A DNA stretch of 64,000 bases from a virus: the IMG/VR virus record IMGVR_UViG_3300025889_000107, positions 1 through 64,000 of that record; one strand, given 5' to 3'. Under the pieces are notes generated by a model, which did not search any database, had not been told where the DNA came from, and worked only from the letters and a program-made list of their open reading frames with translations. Every line of letters starts with the position of its first letter. Position 1 is the first letter of the stretch. Below, one piece after another: positions 6,642 to 14,290 of the stretch. Made by a program: the position numbers and the translations under genes.

Positions 6642-6762
6642 TTAAATTCACACTCCATACGTTATAGTTATAATGAAAATATGCATTGGCAACCATACCA
6701 GCCATAGTCAACCAATAGACCATAATAAGGGCCATACCAATTTTAGTTGGAATACTTGTCAT
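6634..6762 (-). CDS. 42-aa membrane protein coupled to gp44
   Basis: Starts MTSIPTKIGMALIMVYWLTM and continues with AGMVANAYFHYNYNVW. This gives one membrane helix with a Tyr/Asn-rich tail. The start codon overlaps the gp44 stop (ATGA) and the stop lies 8 bases inside the LSm-like gene that follows. Such tight overlaps on both sides strongly suggest a real gene. Function unknown. Confidence 0.7.
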   Translation of the reverse strand: MTSIPTKIGMALIMVYWLTMAGMVANAYFHYNYNVWSVNLND

Positions 6763-7700
6763 TGGAACTCGCACTCCACCATTATTTCAGTCAAACAGGC
6801 AAGTAAGTTTATTTCCTGGTCCGCCACAAATGCCATTTGATACTGATACTTAGCAAGGACAAGCACAGCAGCAGGAATACTATTCGGAACCAAGGAATCA
6901 TAACAAGCATCGTAAATACGACGCAACAGGACAGTAGTATCATTGTCCAGGTTATTGACAACCCATTTACGTACTTCGGGAAAATTCTTCTCTTTAAGGT
7001 TTTTAACCAGTTCATTGACGGCAACATCTGAAAAAGTGGCAAGAATACCAGAGTCGATTTTCCCACTTACGGAATATCTTTGGCATTCATTAAGAACACG
7101 TCTCCAATCAGGAAAGTGCTTATTGATTAATTCTACCAGGACCTTGTTATCATATTCAACACCTTCTGCATCCAAGATTTGTTGGATGCGTTTGAAGAAC
7201 TGTGCTGCGATTCCTTGACGTTCTTTTCCTTTGATTCCAAATTCAACGACGGCACATCGGGAATGGAGGGGTTCAAGGATTTTGTTTTTGTAGTTACAGG
7301 TGAAGATGAATCTGCAATTGCCAGCGAACTCCTCAATAAACGCCCGTAAGAGGAGTTGTACATCATTGGATGTGTTATCTGCCTCATCAATGATGATGAC
7401 TTTGTGTTTAGAATCTGACGTAAGTGATACGGTCGAAGCAAAGTTTTTCGCATTATTTCTGACGGTATCAAGGAATCGTCCTTCATCGGATCCGTTGATG
7501 ACATATACATCTACTCCAAGTTCGTTACATAGTGCTTTTGCCACTGTTGTTTTACCGATGCCTGGAGGACCGGCAAGTAGCATATTAGGAATCTCTCCTT
7601 TATCTAGGAAAGATTGAAAGGTCTTCTTTGTACTCTCAGGGAGAATACATTCTTCAATAGTTTGTGGTCGATACTTCTCAACCCAGATGAAGTTGCTCAT
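6759..7700 (-). CDS. 44: clamp-loader ATPase subunit gp44
   Basis: A 313-aa AAA+ protein from MSNFIWVEKYRPQTIEEC. Walker A GPPGIGKT at 44-51, Walker B IIIDEAD near 102-108 and the SRC arginine-finger motif at 147-149 are all present. It loads the gp45 sliding clamp with gp62 using ATP. The ATG at 7700 is preferred over a TTG two codons upstream. The operon continues with a small membrane gene, an LSm-like gene and pur genes, unlike T4, where gp62 follows directly. Confidence 0.96.
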   Translation of the reverse strand: MSNFIWVEKYRPQTIEECILPESTKKTFQSFLDKGEIPNMLLAGPPGIGKTTVAKALCNELGVDVYVINGSDEGRFLDTVRNNAKNFASTVSLTSDSKHKVIIIDEADNTSNDVQLLLRAFIEEFAGNCRFIFTCNYKNKILEPLHSRCAVVEFGIKGKERQGIAAQFFKRIQQILDAEGVEYDNKVLVELINKHFPDWRRVLNECQRYSVSGKIDSGILATFSDVAVNELVKNLKEKNFPEVRKWVVNNLDNDTTVLLRRIYDACYDSLVPNSIPAAVLVLAKYQYQMAFVADQEINLLACLTEIMVECEFQ

Positions 7701-7702
7701 AA

Positions 7703-7924
7703 TCAAATTTCACCAAGTTTCATACTTTTCATTTCATAATGTTTATATTCACCATCCTTATCAACTTTATCTTCACATCTAATATAAAAGATAATGTTAG
7801 TACCACTCGAAAGTTGTTCTTCAATTCCTTCCATAGTTCTATACTTTCCAGTTCTCAGTTTTTCTGGGAGTGAATTAGTTGCATCTTCAAGAGTTTTTAT
7901 TTGTTCTTGTGTTAGTTCATTCAT
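7703..7924 (-). CDS. small hypothetical protein
   Basis: A 73-aa protein from MNELTQEQIKTLEDATNSLP. A helical N-terminus is followed by strands (TNIIFYIRCEDK). The inner ATG avoids overlap with the gene upstream. It ends just before gp44. No family recognised. Confidence 0.5.
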   Translation of the reverse strand: MNELTQEQIKTLEDATNSLPEKLRTGKYRTMEGIEEQLSSGTNIIFYIRCEDKVDKDGEYKHYEMKSMKLGEI

Positions 7925-7932
7925 AATCAAAT

Positions 7933-8238
7933 CTACTTGTCCTTTAGTATACCACAACCTTTCGGTTCTATGTTCAAATCCATACCTTGTCCTTGATTAT
8001 CTGTCCTTGGACTACCTTCGTTTTTCTTTTTAGTTTTTTGAAATGTCACTCTCTCATATCTGTTAGCAAATATATCAGGACACCAATAGGTCACAATCCA
8101 ATTAACGGTAGGATTTAGTTCCATATGTTTTTCAACATTATGTTTCATAATACCTATTTGGATATATCCATCATGCATAATACATCCACCATCTTCCAAT
8201 TCGTAAAGGTAAAGTGTTTTTATTTTATCTTCTTTCAC
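7933..8238 (-). CDS. hypothetical protein
   Basis: A 101-aa protein. The first 65 residues look folded (TLYLYELEDGGCIMHDGYIQ and NPTVNWIVTYWCP), and the last 30 are polar and probably disordered. It is read one base after the glycosylase-like gene upstream. Function unknown. Confidence 0.55.
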   Translation of the reverse strand: MKEDKIKTLYLYELEDGGCIMHDGYIQIGIMKHNVEKHMELNPTVNWIVTYWCPDIFANRYERVTFQKTKKKNEGSPRTDNQGQGMDLNIEPKGCGILKDK

Positions 8239-8239
8239 T

Positions 8240-8758
8240 TTATACCCATTCAGGTTTACGATTTGGTAATTTTAAGTAATTCTTAGATACCCATGGTTTA
8301 GAAGCAATGTACATTTTGTACGCTTCAATTGTACTTATACTTGTATCAAACTTAAACTCTTCAGGCATGGCACGAACAAATGGAGTAAGTTTTGATCGAT
8401 GAATAGCATCTAATGGAAAGATTTTATTTGCATGTGCAAGAGTATGAAGACATGAATGAATTTTTCCATATCGATTAGAATACTCCTCACATAATGCAAG
8501 ACCGTGCCGGATCAACCATCGGGCATTTGCAGCAGTCTCATTTGCCCATACTGTGCAGGGGTGATTGCGGAAAGCACCCTTATCGGTCGCATATGGGGTT
8601 CCATCGGTCTTTGGAAGAGTTCCATACCCATGCCCCCATTTGTCTGAGGCAACAATAGAGAGCATCTGACAGCACTCTAGAGGCATCTTGACGATGTGCT
8701 TATCAGGAAGAACCTGAGCAGACTTGACCGGACTTTCGTCCGTCACAAAGATATTCAT
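8240..8758 (-). CDS. pyrimidine-dimer-glycosylase-like family protein
   Basis: A 172-aa protein of a widespread phage family. Visible pattern: MNIFVTDESPVKSAQVLPDK, then HIVKMPLECCQML, RNHPCTVWANETAANARWL and EYSNRYGKIH. The family is often labelled pyrimidine dimer DNA glycosylase, but the resemblance to T4 endonuclease V is weak and rests on a short helical motif. DNA repair is a reasonable guess; a different nucleic-acid role is possible. It overlaps the membrane gene upstream by 4 bases. Confidence 0.6.
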   Translation of the reverse strand: MNIFVTDESPVKSAQVLPDKHIVKMPLECCQMLSIVASDKWGHGYGTLPKTDGTPYATDKGAFRNHPCTVWANETAANARWLIRHGLALCEEYSNRYGKIHSCLHTLAHANKIFPLDAIHRSKLTPFVRAMPEEFKFDTSISTIEAYKMYIASKPWVSKNYLKLPNRKPEWV

Positions 8759-8970
8759 GTTAAGAGTTTGCTAAAACTGATTGCCAGTAGGAACATAAGC
8801 ATTATAACGACATCCCAAGATTTTGTCCTTATAAAGTAAGGAACTGAAATCATATCAGCAACGAAGTGCAACATCACTCCAAGAGTTATATTGATATGAA
8901 GAACGACAAAGTATGCAGTAATCACTAGGATACTACCAGTTATTCTCATTGGGACATCAACTTTAATCAT
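8755..8970 (-). CDS. 71-aa two-helix membrane protein
   Basis: Two hydrophobic stretches are seen: ITGSILVITAYFVVLHI near residues 10-26 and WDVVIMLMFLLAISF near 52-66, joined by a loop with HFVADMISVPYF. The start overlaps the end of speD by 4 bases. Likely an inner-membrane protein; no family recognised. Confidence 0.6.
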   Translation of the reverse strand: MIKVDVPMRITGSILVITAYFVVLHINITLGVMLHFVADMISVPYFIRTKSWDVVIMLMFLLAISFSKLLT

Positions 8971-9302
8971 TTTAAAGGTCGAGTAAAGATTTCAGATACA
9001 ATATCTGTTGCACCCATTGCTTCATACATGTATGTGGCACCTGATCTGGGATTTGTATGATCTCCACAGGTAAACACATCACATACTGCCATACCATTCT
9101 CCGGCCATGTATGAATACTAATGTGAGACTCGGCAAGAAGTGCTACGGCAGTTACACCATGAGGTTCAAACTTATGTGATGAAATATCTATTAATGTGCT
9201 TTCAGATAATGTTGCAGCATTTGAAAGCACATTACGAATATGTGCTTCATCATTTAGTAATCCATATGGACACCCCTTAAGGGTAAAGAGAATGTGTCTC
9301 AT
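8967..9302 (-). CDS. speD: S-adenosylmethionine decarboxylase SpeD
   Basis: A 111-aa prokaryotic-type SpeD. The self-cleavage site LLAESH gives the pyruvoyl group at S59; H64 in ISIHTWPE and C79 in VFTCG complete the active site, with the same spacing as bacterial enzymes. It makes decarboxylated SAM, the aminopropyl donor for spermidine. SpeD is a known auxiliary gene of cyanophages. It overlaps the end of gp45 by 4 bases, so it is expressed with the replication genes. Confidence 0.95.
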   Translation of the reverse strand: MRHILFTLKGCPYGLLNDEAHIRNVLSNAATLSESTLIDISSHKFEPHGVTAVALLAESHISIHTWPENGMAVCDVFTCGDHTNPRSGATYMYEAMGATDIVSEIFTRPLK

Positions 9303-9964
9303 CCGAATGTCGAATCAGGTTCCAGAGCAATATAATACTTGAGATTGTGCTGTGTATTCGTGAATTGTGACAAAAGTTTAGAAGATACTACTACCTCATA
9401 AGCACCAGGAATAATTTTGATGTTTTCTACCTTAAAGTTAAACTCAAAATCATCACTGGTCTCACCAACAACAATGGCATACTCATTAGAAGTATCATTT
9501 TTCTTATCACGAACCACCAGTTTGATAACACCATTCTCACCAATTGCAGACATATCAGGAAGTTGATATACTGCTGCTGCTTTCGTCAATTTTTCAAGTG
9601 TTACACTATCCAACTGAAAACATACATCTTGAGATGGCAATGTAATCTCCTTCTCTGGGGGAGCAATAATTACATTCGGGTCAGCAAAGAAATACTTCAC
9701 ACGACGCTTGCCTTCTTTGATACTCAAGTAACTGTCTTGATTAAAGTCAAGGTCAGGATCCTGATGAAGACTCAATCCATTCAAAAACTGGTTGAGATCA
9801 TAGATGGCAAAGTCCCGTGGAAAATCTTCTTTGATTTCTGCTTCGGCAAGAATATTCTTTGCCACAGAGATAGTGCGAAGTTTATTACCTTGCTTTACAA
9901 GAATAGAATTGTTAATACCCGCAAAGTTCTTGAGGATAGCAAGTGCGTTGTCAGACAGTTTCAT
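9299..9964 (-). CDS. 45: sliding clamp gp45
   Basis: A 221-aa protein from MKLSDNALAILKNFAGINNS, very like the T4 clamp N-terminus. PRDFAIYDLNQFLNGL and a C-terminal strand with YYIALEPDSTFG fit the clamp fold. It forms a trimeric ring that holds the polymerase on DNA and in T4 also activates late transcription through gp55. The frame is open 7 codons upstream; the inner ATG matches homologues. Confidence 0.95.
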   Translation of the reverse strand: MKLSDNALAILKNFAGINNSILVKQGNKLRTISVAKNILAEAEIKEDFPRDFAIYDLNQFLNGLSLHQDPDLDFNQDSYLSIKEGKRRVKYFFADPNVIIAPPEKEITLPSQDVCFQLDSVTLEKLTKAAAVYQLPDMSAIGENGVIKLVVRDKKNDTSNEYAIVVGETSDDFEFNFKVENIKIIPGAYEVVVSSKLLSQFTNTQHNLKYYIALEPDSTFG

Positions 9965-9987
9965 TGTTTGTTCTTTGAGTTTCATTA

Positions 9988-10380
9988 TTATTGAGGGTAG
10001 GTTTCACGTTTTGCATTCTTATCATTGAAATGCATTAGAAGAACAGCATAGTGGAGGATCTTCATTATATCACGACGTGCCGTACCTTTCTTATCATATC
10101 GTGATGCATACTTAAGAATATTAGATCTACAGAATGGTTCACCATCTCCACAAGCTTCAATCAAATCCAGTGTTTGAATTTTATCATCACCAGCAGAATA
10201 ATGCTGTCTATAAGTTCCTCTAATATACTCAAGAAGTTCTTTTACAATCTCCTCTTCATTATATTTGAACGGAGTTGCTGAAGTTGGAATAAAATCAATA
10301 GGACTTTGTTGCTTATTAAAATTAATGTGGTCATCCATTTTTAAAATTTCATCGTATAGCATGGACCAAGAGTTAGTCAT
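9988..10380 (-). CDS. DUF3310-like protein
   Basis: A 130-aa protein. The C-terminal half reads IQTLDLIEACGDGEPFCRSN, then ILKYASRYDKKGTARRDIMK and HYAVLLMHF, the pattern of phage DUF3310 proteins (sometimes called nucleotide-kinase-like without firm proof). The N-terminal half is probably flexible. It lies 23 bases before gp45. Confidence 0.7.
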   Translation of the reverse strand: MTNSWSMLYDEILKMDDHINFNKQQSPIDFIPTSATPFKYNEEEIVKELLEYIRGTYRQHYSAGDDKIQTLDLIEACGDGEPFCRSNILKYASRYDKKGTARRDIMKILHYAVLLMHFNDKNAKRETYPQ

Positions 10381-10391
10381 AACTTATTATA

Positions 10392-11471
10392 TCAGTTAAT
10401 CTCCTGACCGTCAATCGGCATCACAAAGTCGGCATCCACTTTGTCATAGAGTTCCAAGAATGATTGTTTGGTCTCATCATCAAAACGACTTACACAAACT
10501 TGGATTGCTTTTGCCTTATCTTTGAAGATGCTGAAAGCACGGATGATGTGAACCAAACGACGGGTGCTGATGATTTCGTCAATACCACCATCATAGAAAG
10601 TTTTACGAATAATGTCTGCCCAGTCAACAAGACGTTTGCAGAAGTCACGATCTTCCACTCCAAGATCCAAAGCAATACCCTCAAGGATTTTCTGTTCAGT
10701 CGCAGGAGTTGGATATGACTGCTCAAAGGTTACTGGGAAACGCTCAAGGAATGCTTCGTTGAGAACATTAGTGCCGATAAAACGACCATCTTCAGAACCT
10801 TTACCTTTTGTATTGGCAGTAGCAAATACATTGAAACCTTTTGTTGGTTTTACATACCTACCAATTTTCTTCAGGAACACACCTTTACCTTCAAGGATGG
10901 ACTGGAGACAGAGGATTTTATTGCTAGCAAGGTCAACTTCATCGAGTAGCAAGATTGCTCCACGTTCGAGTGCTTCAATGACAGGTCCGTTATGCCAAAC
11001 AGTTGCCCCATCGACAAGACGGAAACCACCAATAAGATCGTCTTCATCAGTCTCAATAGTAATGTTTACACGAATAAGTTCACGTCCAAGTTGAGCACAA
11101 GCTTGCTCTACAGATAACGTTTTACCATTACCCGAAAGACCCGTAATGAACGTTGGGTAAAAAAGACGGGACTGAATAATTTTTTTAAGATCACCAAAGT
11201 TACCAAACTTGACGAAAGTATCATCTTTATCAGGAATTAAATTTTGCTCAACAGTGGGCATGGCAGGAGGTGCCTGATATGTTTGCTCAAGTTTTTCCTG
11301 AATGGTCAGGTTCCACTTACCACGTCCAACTTTATAATCAGCAATTTTATTCGTAACTGTCTGATAGTTAGATCCATTCATTGCACACCAAGCACGAATA
11401 TCAGCACCAGTTACGGACTCTCCATAAAGTTCCTGTAATGAAGTGACGATGTATTCAGCAGAAAGAGACAT
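10392..11471 (-). CDS. cobS: CobS-like MoxR-family AAA+ ATPase
   Basis: A 359-aa AAA+ protein. Walker A GLSGNGKT at 111-118, Walker B LLLDEVD at 174-180, and a sensor strand with FNVFATANT. The N-terminal 50 residues form a small helical domain. Cyanophage members are called CobS after the ATPase of aerobic cobalt chelatase, which works with the VWA protein CobT. Here a VWA protein is encoded just upstream, so a MoxR-VWA remodelling pair is likely. No chelatase CobN gene is visible, so a cobalamin role is unproven. Confidence 0.88.
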   Translation of the reverse strand: MSLSAEYIVTSLQELYGESVTGADIRAWCAMNGSNYQTVTNKIADYKVGRGKWNLTIQEKLEQTYQAPPAMPTVEQNLIPDKDDTFVKFGNFGDLKKIIQSRLFYPTFITGLSGNGKTLSVEQACAQLGRELIRVNITIETDEDDLIGGFRLVDGATVWHNGPVIEALERGAILLLDEVDLASNKILCLQSILEGKGVFLKKIGRYVKPTKGFNVFATANTKGKGSEDGRFIGTNVLNEAFLERFPVTFEQSYPTPATEQKILEGIALDLGVEDRDFCKRLVDWADIIRKTFYDGGIDEIISTRRLVHIIRAFSIFKDKAKAIQVCVSRFDDETKQSFLELYDKVDADFVMPIDGQEIN

Positions 11472-11501
11472 GATCTTGTTTTGTTGGTTTCAACTGAAGT
11501 T

Positions 11502-11530
11502 ATTATACAAGAAAAAAGGGGTCTTGACGA
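11502..11530 (-). promoter_or_regulatory. sigma70-like promoter for cobS
   Basis: TATAAT at 11507-11502 and TCGTCA at 11530-11525 on the minus strand, 17 bases apart. The -35 box lies within the preceding terminator hairpin. Confidence 0.5.
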
Positions 11531-11533
11531 CCC
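11512..11533 (-). terminator. Rho-independent terminator
   Basis: GGGGTC-GTCAA-GACCCC followed by six T residues on the minus strand, after the 97-aa gene. Confidence 0.85.
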
Positions 11534-11545
11534 CCGATGGACAGT

Positions 11546-11839
11546 TTAAGAATTGGTCAGATGCTCTTTCAACTCTTTAATCAATTTTCTGCGAGAATGT
11601 CTCCTGTCAAGTTCAATACCAACAGTTCTACCATACTCTTCAAGTTCATCCTTACTCATTTCATCGATAGAAACATCACTCTCATATGGAAAAGTTTCAA
11701 CAACTTCTTCCACAGCAATGGGATCAAGAGCAATTGCTTCTACAGGTTCTGAAGGAACTGCAACTGGAGTAGGTTGTGCAGGTGCTGCTGGAGCTGGTGC
11801 CGGAGTTTTTCCTCCTATTAAATCTCCAAATCTAGACAT
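11546..11839 (-). CDS. Pro/Ala-rich protein with HeH/LEM-like end
   Basis: A 97-aa protein. After MSRFGDLIGG comes a Pro/Ala linker of about 25 residues, then an acidic stretch, then MSKDELEEYGRTVGIELDRR and LIKELKEHL. The end resembles HeH/LEM or SAP-like helix-extension-helix domains, which bind DNA or proteins. It lies between the VWA gene and cobS, so it may serve the same complex; that is an inference. Confidence 0.65.
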   Translation of the reverse strand: MSRFGDLIGGKTPAPAPAAPAQPTPVAVPSEPVEAIALDPIAVEEVVETFPYESDVSIDEMSKDELEEYGRTVGIELDRRHSRRKLIKELKEHLTNS

Positions 11840-11853
11840 TCTTAATACCTATT

Positions 11854-11871
11854 ATTATAGAAATATTTATC
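11854..11871 (-). promoter_or_regulatory. mixed late-like and sigma70-like promoter
   Basis: GATAAATA at 11871-11864 and TATAAT at 11859-11854 on the minus strand, before the 97-aa gene. The region overlaps the stop of the VWA gene by 2 bases. Confidence 0.4.
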
Positions 11872-13972
11872 AGGCAACAAGTCCCACAAACTCATTTAGA
11901 ATTTTCTTATTCATTTTTTTATTCTTCAAACTCTTCATAAAAGATTTTTTGATTTGAGTTTTGGAAGCATCTTCTGATACATCAAATTCCGATTCACCTG
12001 CAAGAGTTGTTGCCGAAAGTGCAATATAAGAATGATAACCAGAATTTTTGATAGCAAATGATCTCTCTTTTTTCCATTGGTTTTGTATTTGCTCTTTTAA
12101 TTTATATTCGCCCCAAGTGTAACGACTAATAAAACGATTAGAATCACGAGACTCAAGAACACGAATACCAATAAAATTAGTGTCAGTAAAATTGTCTCTC
12201 AAATTTTGAATCAAAATGTCAGTGTAGTCATCCCACATAGAATTCAAAGAATAAGTGTTTCCCGTTTTACGATCACGGAGATAGCAATTATCACCAATTC
12301 TTCCAAGTCCAATAAAAGGTTCATACTCCCAAGATCTTTGAATCTCACGATGATAAGTAAGTCCATAACCCTCACCATCAGTCAATACGACACACTGAAC
12401 TTTTTGAACTTTAGTATTTTTCTTAAACTGTGGAATAATTTGGTGAAGTGCAATCATCGTCTCATTCAAGGGAGTTCCGGACAATCCCATTCCAACAGGG
12501 ATAGGATACCTTCCACCAAAAGTAATATATTGTGCAAGACGGAACATATTCTTCAATTGTTTTTCCAAAGTTTTAGAATTAACTTTGTGTGACAAAATGT
12601 TCATCAAAGAAAACTGTTCTCCAACCTGCATCAAACCATCTTTTTTCTCATATGGTCTTTTACGACAAAGTTGTTCTCCATCATCACTTACTAATGGATA
12701 CTCATTCGTGAATGCATATACCTCAAATGGAATAGAAACTTTCTTACAGAACCAGACAAGATTGAATAACTGTTTCATAGTATCCATCATTACATGGGTC
12801 ATCGAACCAGACCAATCGAGAATAAAAATCAATCCATGATCTTTACCATCGGCAAGTGTGGTTACTTTCTTAAACAAGTCTTCGTTGTATTTGTAGGTGT
12901 GGAGTTTAGAGCAGTCCAGAACTCCAGTGCGACTAGTAGTAGCACGAGCATAGCTATTAGCAGATTTTCTACATTCGAATTCTTTGACAAGATAATTTAC
13001 CTCTTTCTGTGCTGATTTTTTAAATTTCAGAAACTCACCATCAACATAATCAAACAGATAAGGATCATTTGGATTGTCCCAGAGTTCATCACATCTCTCA
13101 TGTATCTCTTTATTTGGAACAATAATATCATCAAGATTAACTTGAGGAAGTTCTACATAAACATTCTCAATTCCATCCATTGATGCAAGATTTTTGATTG
13201 CATCCTGCAACGAATCCATCGTATCGACTTTAGGTTCAGGATTAGTTTCTCCACCCTGACGAACATGCTCGGTGTCTTGCTCGGCAACATGCTCGGTGTC
13301 TTGCTCGGTATCAGCAGATTCTCCAGGTTGCTGTTGCTCCATAGAGTTATCAGACTGCTCTTCGGATGAACCAGAACTTTGCGATTCTAATGAATCCATA
13401 TCAGTCTTGGTTTCTGTATTCATCTGATCCTGACAATACTTATAGAGTGCCTGTGCCGCAATCAGAACATCATCAAAATCTTCACAACCTTCGATCATGC
13501 GAACGATAGGCATCTCTACATATTCACCAAAAGGAATATCAACAAAGTTTCCAATCTTAAAGTGAAGATTTACACGGTCGGCAAGATTCATCTTACTTAC
13601 ATCTTCACACTCAACACCAAAGAAGTCCTCATCGGCAAGAACATTATATCCTTTATAGAAGGTCTTAGAGATGCCAGCATAACGACGCTTCATCAGTTTT
13701 TCAATGCGAGCATCCTCCACCACATTCACAAACTGTGGAGGAATCTTATATTCTTTTATCCAATCACGATCTGGTGTATAAAGTGCATGTCCCACTTCAT
13801 GTGCCACCAACATATCATATATCTCATTACCTGCCTTATCCCAATTCGGCAGTGTCAGCACACGAGTATGAACATTGAAACATGCAGTCTCAACATTTTT
13901 GTTCTCTACCACAAGGTCTTCGGTGGCAAGAAGTTTGGCAAGTTGAGATTTGATTTCGTGCCTGACGGTCAT
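11870..13972 (-). CDS. CobT-like VWA protein with HEVGH metallopeptidase site
   Basis: A 700-aa protein in three parts. Residues 50-100 hold LVAHEVGHALYTP (HEXXH at 58-62) and VVEDARIEKLMKRR, the layout of a gluzincin zinc site. Residues 190-250 are acidic and low in complexity. From about 378 a VWA domain has the MIDAS motifs DWSGS (386-390), SGTPLNET and LTDGEG. VWA proteins of this kind pair with MoxR/CobS ATPases, and such a gene follows at 10392. The true start is taken as ATG 13972, because the upstream TTG lies in the -10 box. Whether the peptidase is active is unknown. Confidence 0.85.
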   Translation of the reverse strand: MTVRHEIKSQLAKLLATEDLVVENKNVETACFNVHTRVLTLPNWDKAGNEIYDMLVAHEVGHALYTPDRDWIKEYKIPPQFVNVVEDARIEKLMKRRYAGISKTFYKGYNVLADEDFFGVECEDVSKMNLADRVNLHFKIGNFVDIPFGEYVEMPIVRMIEGCEDFDDVLIAAQALYKYCQDQMNTETKTDMDSLESQSSGSSEEQSDNSMEQQQPGESADTEQDTEHVAEQDTEHVRQGGETNPEPKVDTMDSLQDAIKNLASMDGIENVYVELPQVNLDDIIVPNKEIHERCDELWDNPNDPYLFDYVDGEFLKFKKSAQKEVNYLVKEFECRKSANSYARATTSRTGVLDCSKLHTYKYNEDLFKKVTTLADGKDHGLIFILDWSGSMTHVMMDTMKQLFNLVWFCKKVSIPFEVYAFTNEYPLVSDDGEQLCRKRPYEKKDGLMQVGEQFSLMNILSHKVNSKTLEKQLKNMFRLAQYITFGGRYPIPVGMGLSGTPLNETMIALHQIIPQFKKNTKVQKVQCVVLTDGEGYGLTYHREIQRSWEYEPFIGLGRIGDNCYLRDRKTGNTYSLNSMWDDYTDILIQNLRDNFTDTNFIGIRVLESRDSNRFISRYTWGEYKLKEQIQNQWKKERSFAIKNSGYHSYIALSATTLAGESEFDVSEDASKTQIKKSFMKSLKNKKMNKKILNEFVGLVA
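13262..13309. repeat. 24-bp tandem repeat, two copies
   Basis: Two near-identical 24-base units inside the VWA gene, encoding the peptide EQDTEHV twice in its acidic linker. A likely slippage product in a region under weak constraint. Confidence 0.8.
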
Positions 13973-13993
13973 TGGTTTGATGCGTATGAATGT

Positions 13994-13999
13994 AGTATA
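13994..13999 (-). promoter_or_regulatory. -10 box for VWA gene
   Basis: TATACT on the minus strand four bases after the terminator T-run; CTCACA lies 17 bases upstream in the hairpin loop. The leader TTCATACG that follows recurs at the promoter near 14285. Confidence 0.5.
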
Positions 14000-14004
14000 C
14001 AATA

Positions 14005-14033
14005 AAAAACCACCCCTGTGAGGAGGTGGTGGT
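14005..14033 (-). terminator. Rho-independent terminator
   Basis: Minus-strand hairpin with CCACC and GGTGG arms, a G/C-rich upper stem and six T residues, after the 68-aa gene. Confidence 0.75.
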
Positions 14034-14056
14034 CAGTTTGGGAAGTGGTTATCGTA

Positions 14057-14263
14057 TCAAGTAAAGATACGATCAGTGATATCGGGGTTCCCTGTGGCAG
14101 AATATGCGTGATGAACCTCATTGGGTTTATACACATTAGCACGATGACCATATGTTTCTGCCAGAAGATGTGCCATAGCAACCGCTTCTATCCAAAGTTC
14201 AGTTTGACAAGTATAAAAAACTTGAGATGGACTGAAGCATTTGACTGAAAAAAGAGAAGTCAT
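14057..14263 (-). CDS. small hypothetical protein
   Basis: A 68-aa protein from MTSLFSVKCFSPSQVFYTCQ, with a helical middle (EAVAMAHLLAETYG) and a polar C-terminus. It stands alone between two terminator-promoter units. An upstream TTG in the same frame lies in the -10 box and cannot be the start of that transcript. No family recognised. Confidence 0.5.
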   Translation of the reverse strand: MTSLFSVKCFSPSQVFYTCQTELWIEAVAMAHLLAETYGHRANVYKPNEVHHAYSATGNPDITDRIFT

Positions 14264-14284
14264 CAGTTCGTTTCGTATGAACGT

Positions 14285-14290
14285 ATTATA
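14285..14290 (-). promoter_or_regulatory. -10 box for 68-aa gene
   Basis: TATAAT on the minus strand directly after the terminator T-run. It overlaps the stop codon of the 48-aa basic gene. Confidence 0.5.

Noticed and set aside
10612-11094. 160-codon plus-strand frame opposite cobS
   Set aside because: Ser/Arg-rich shadow of a well-supported AAA+ gene.
13262-13309. Possible CRISPR-like or regulatory repeat
   Set aside because: Only two in-frame units inside a coding linker with no spacer structure.
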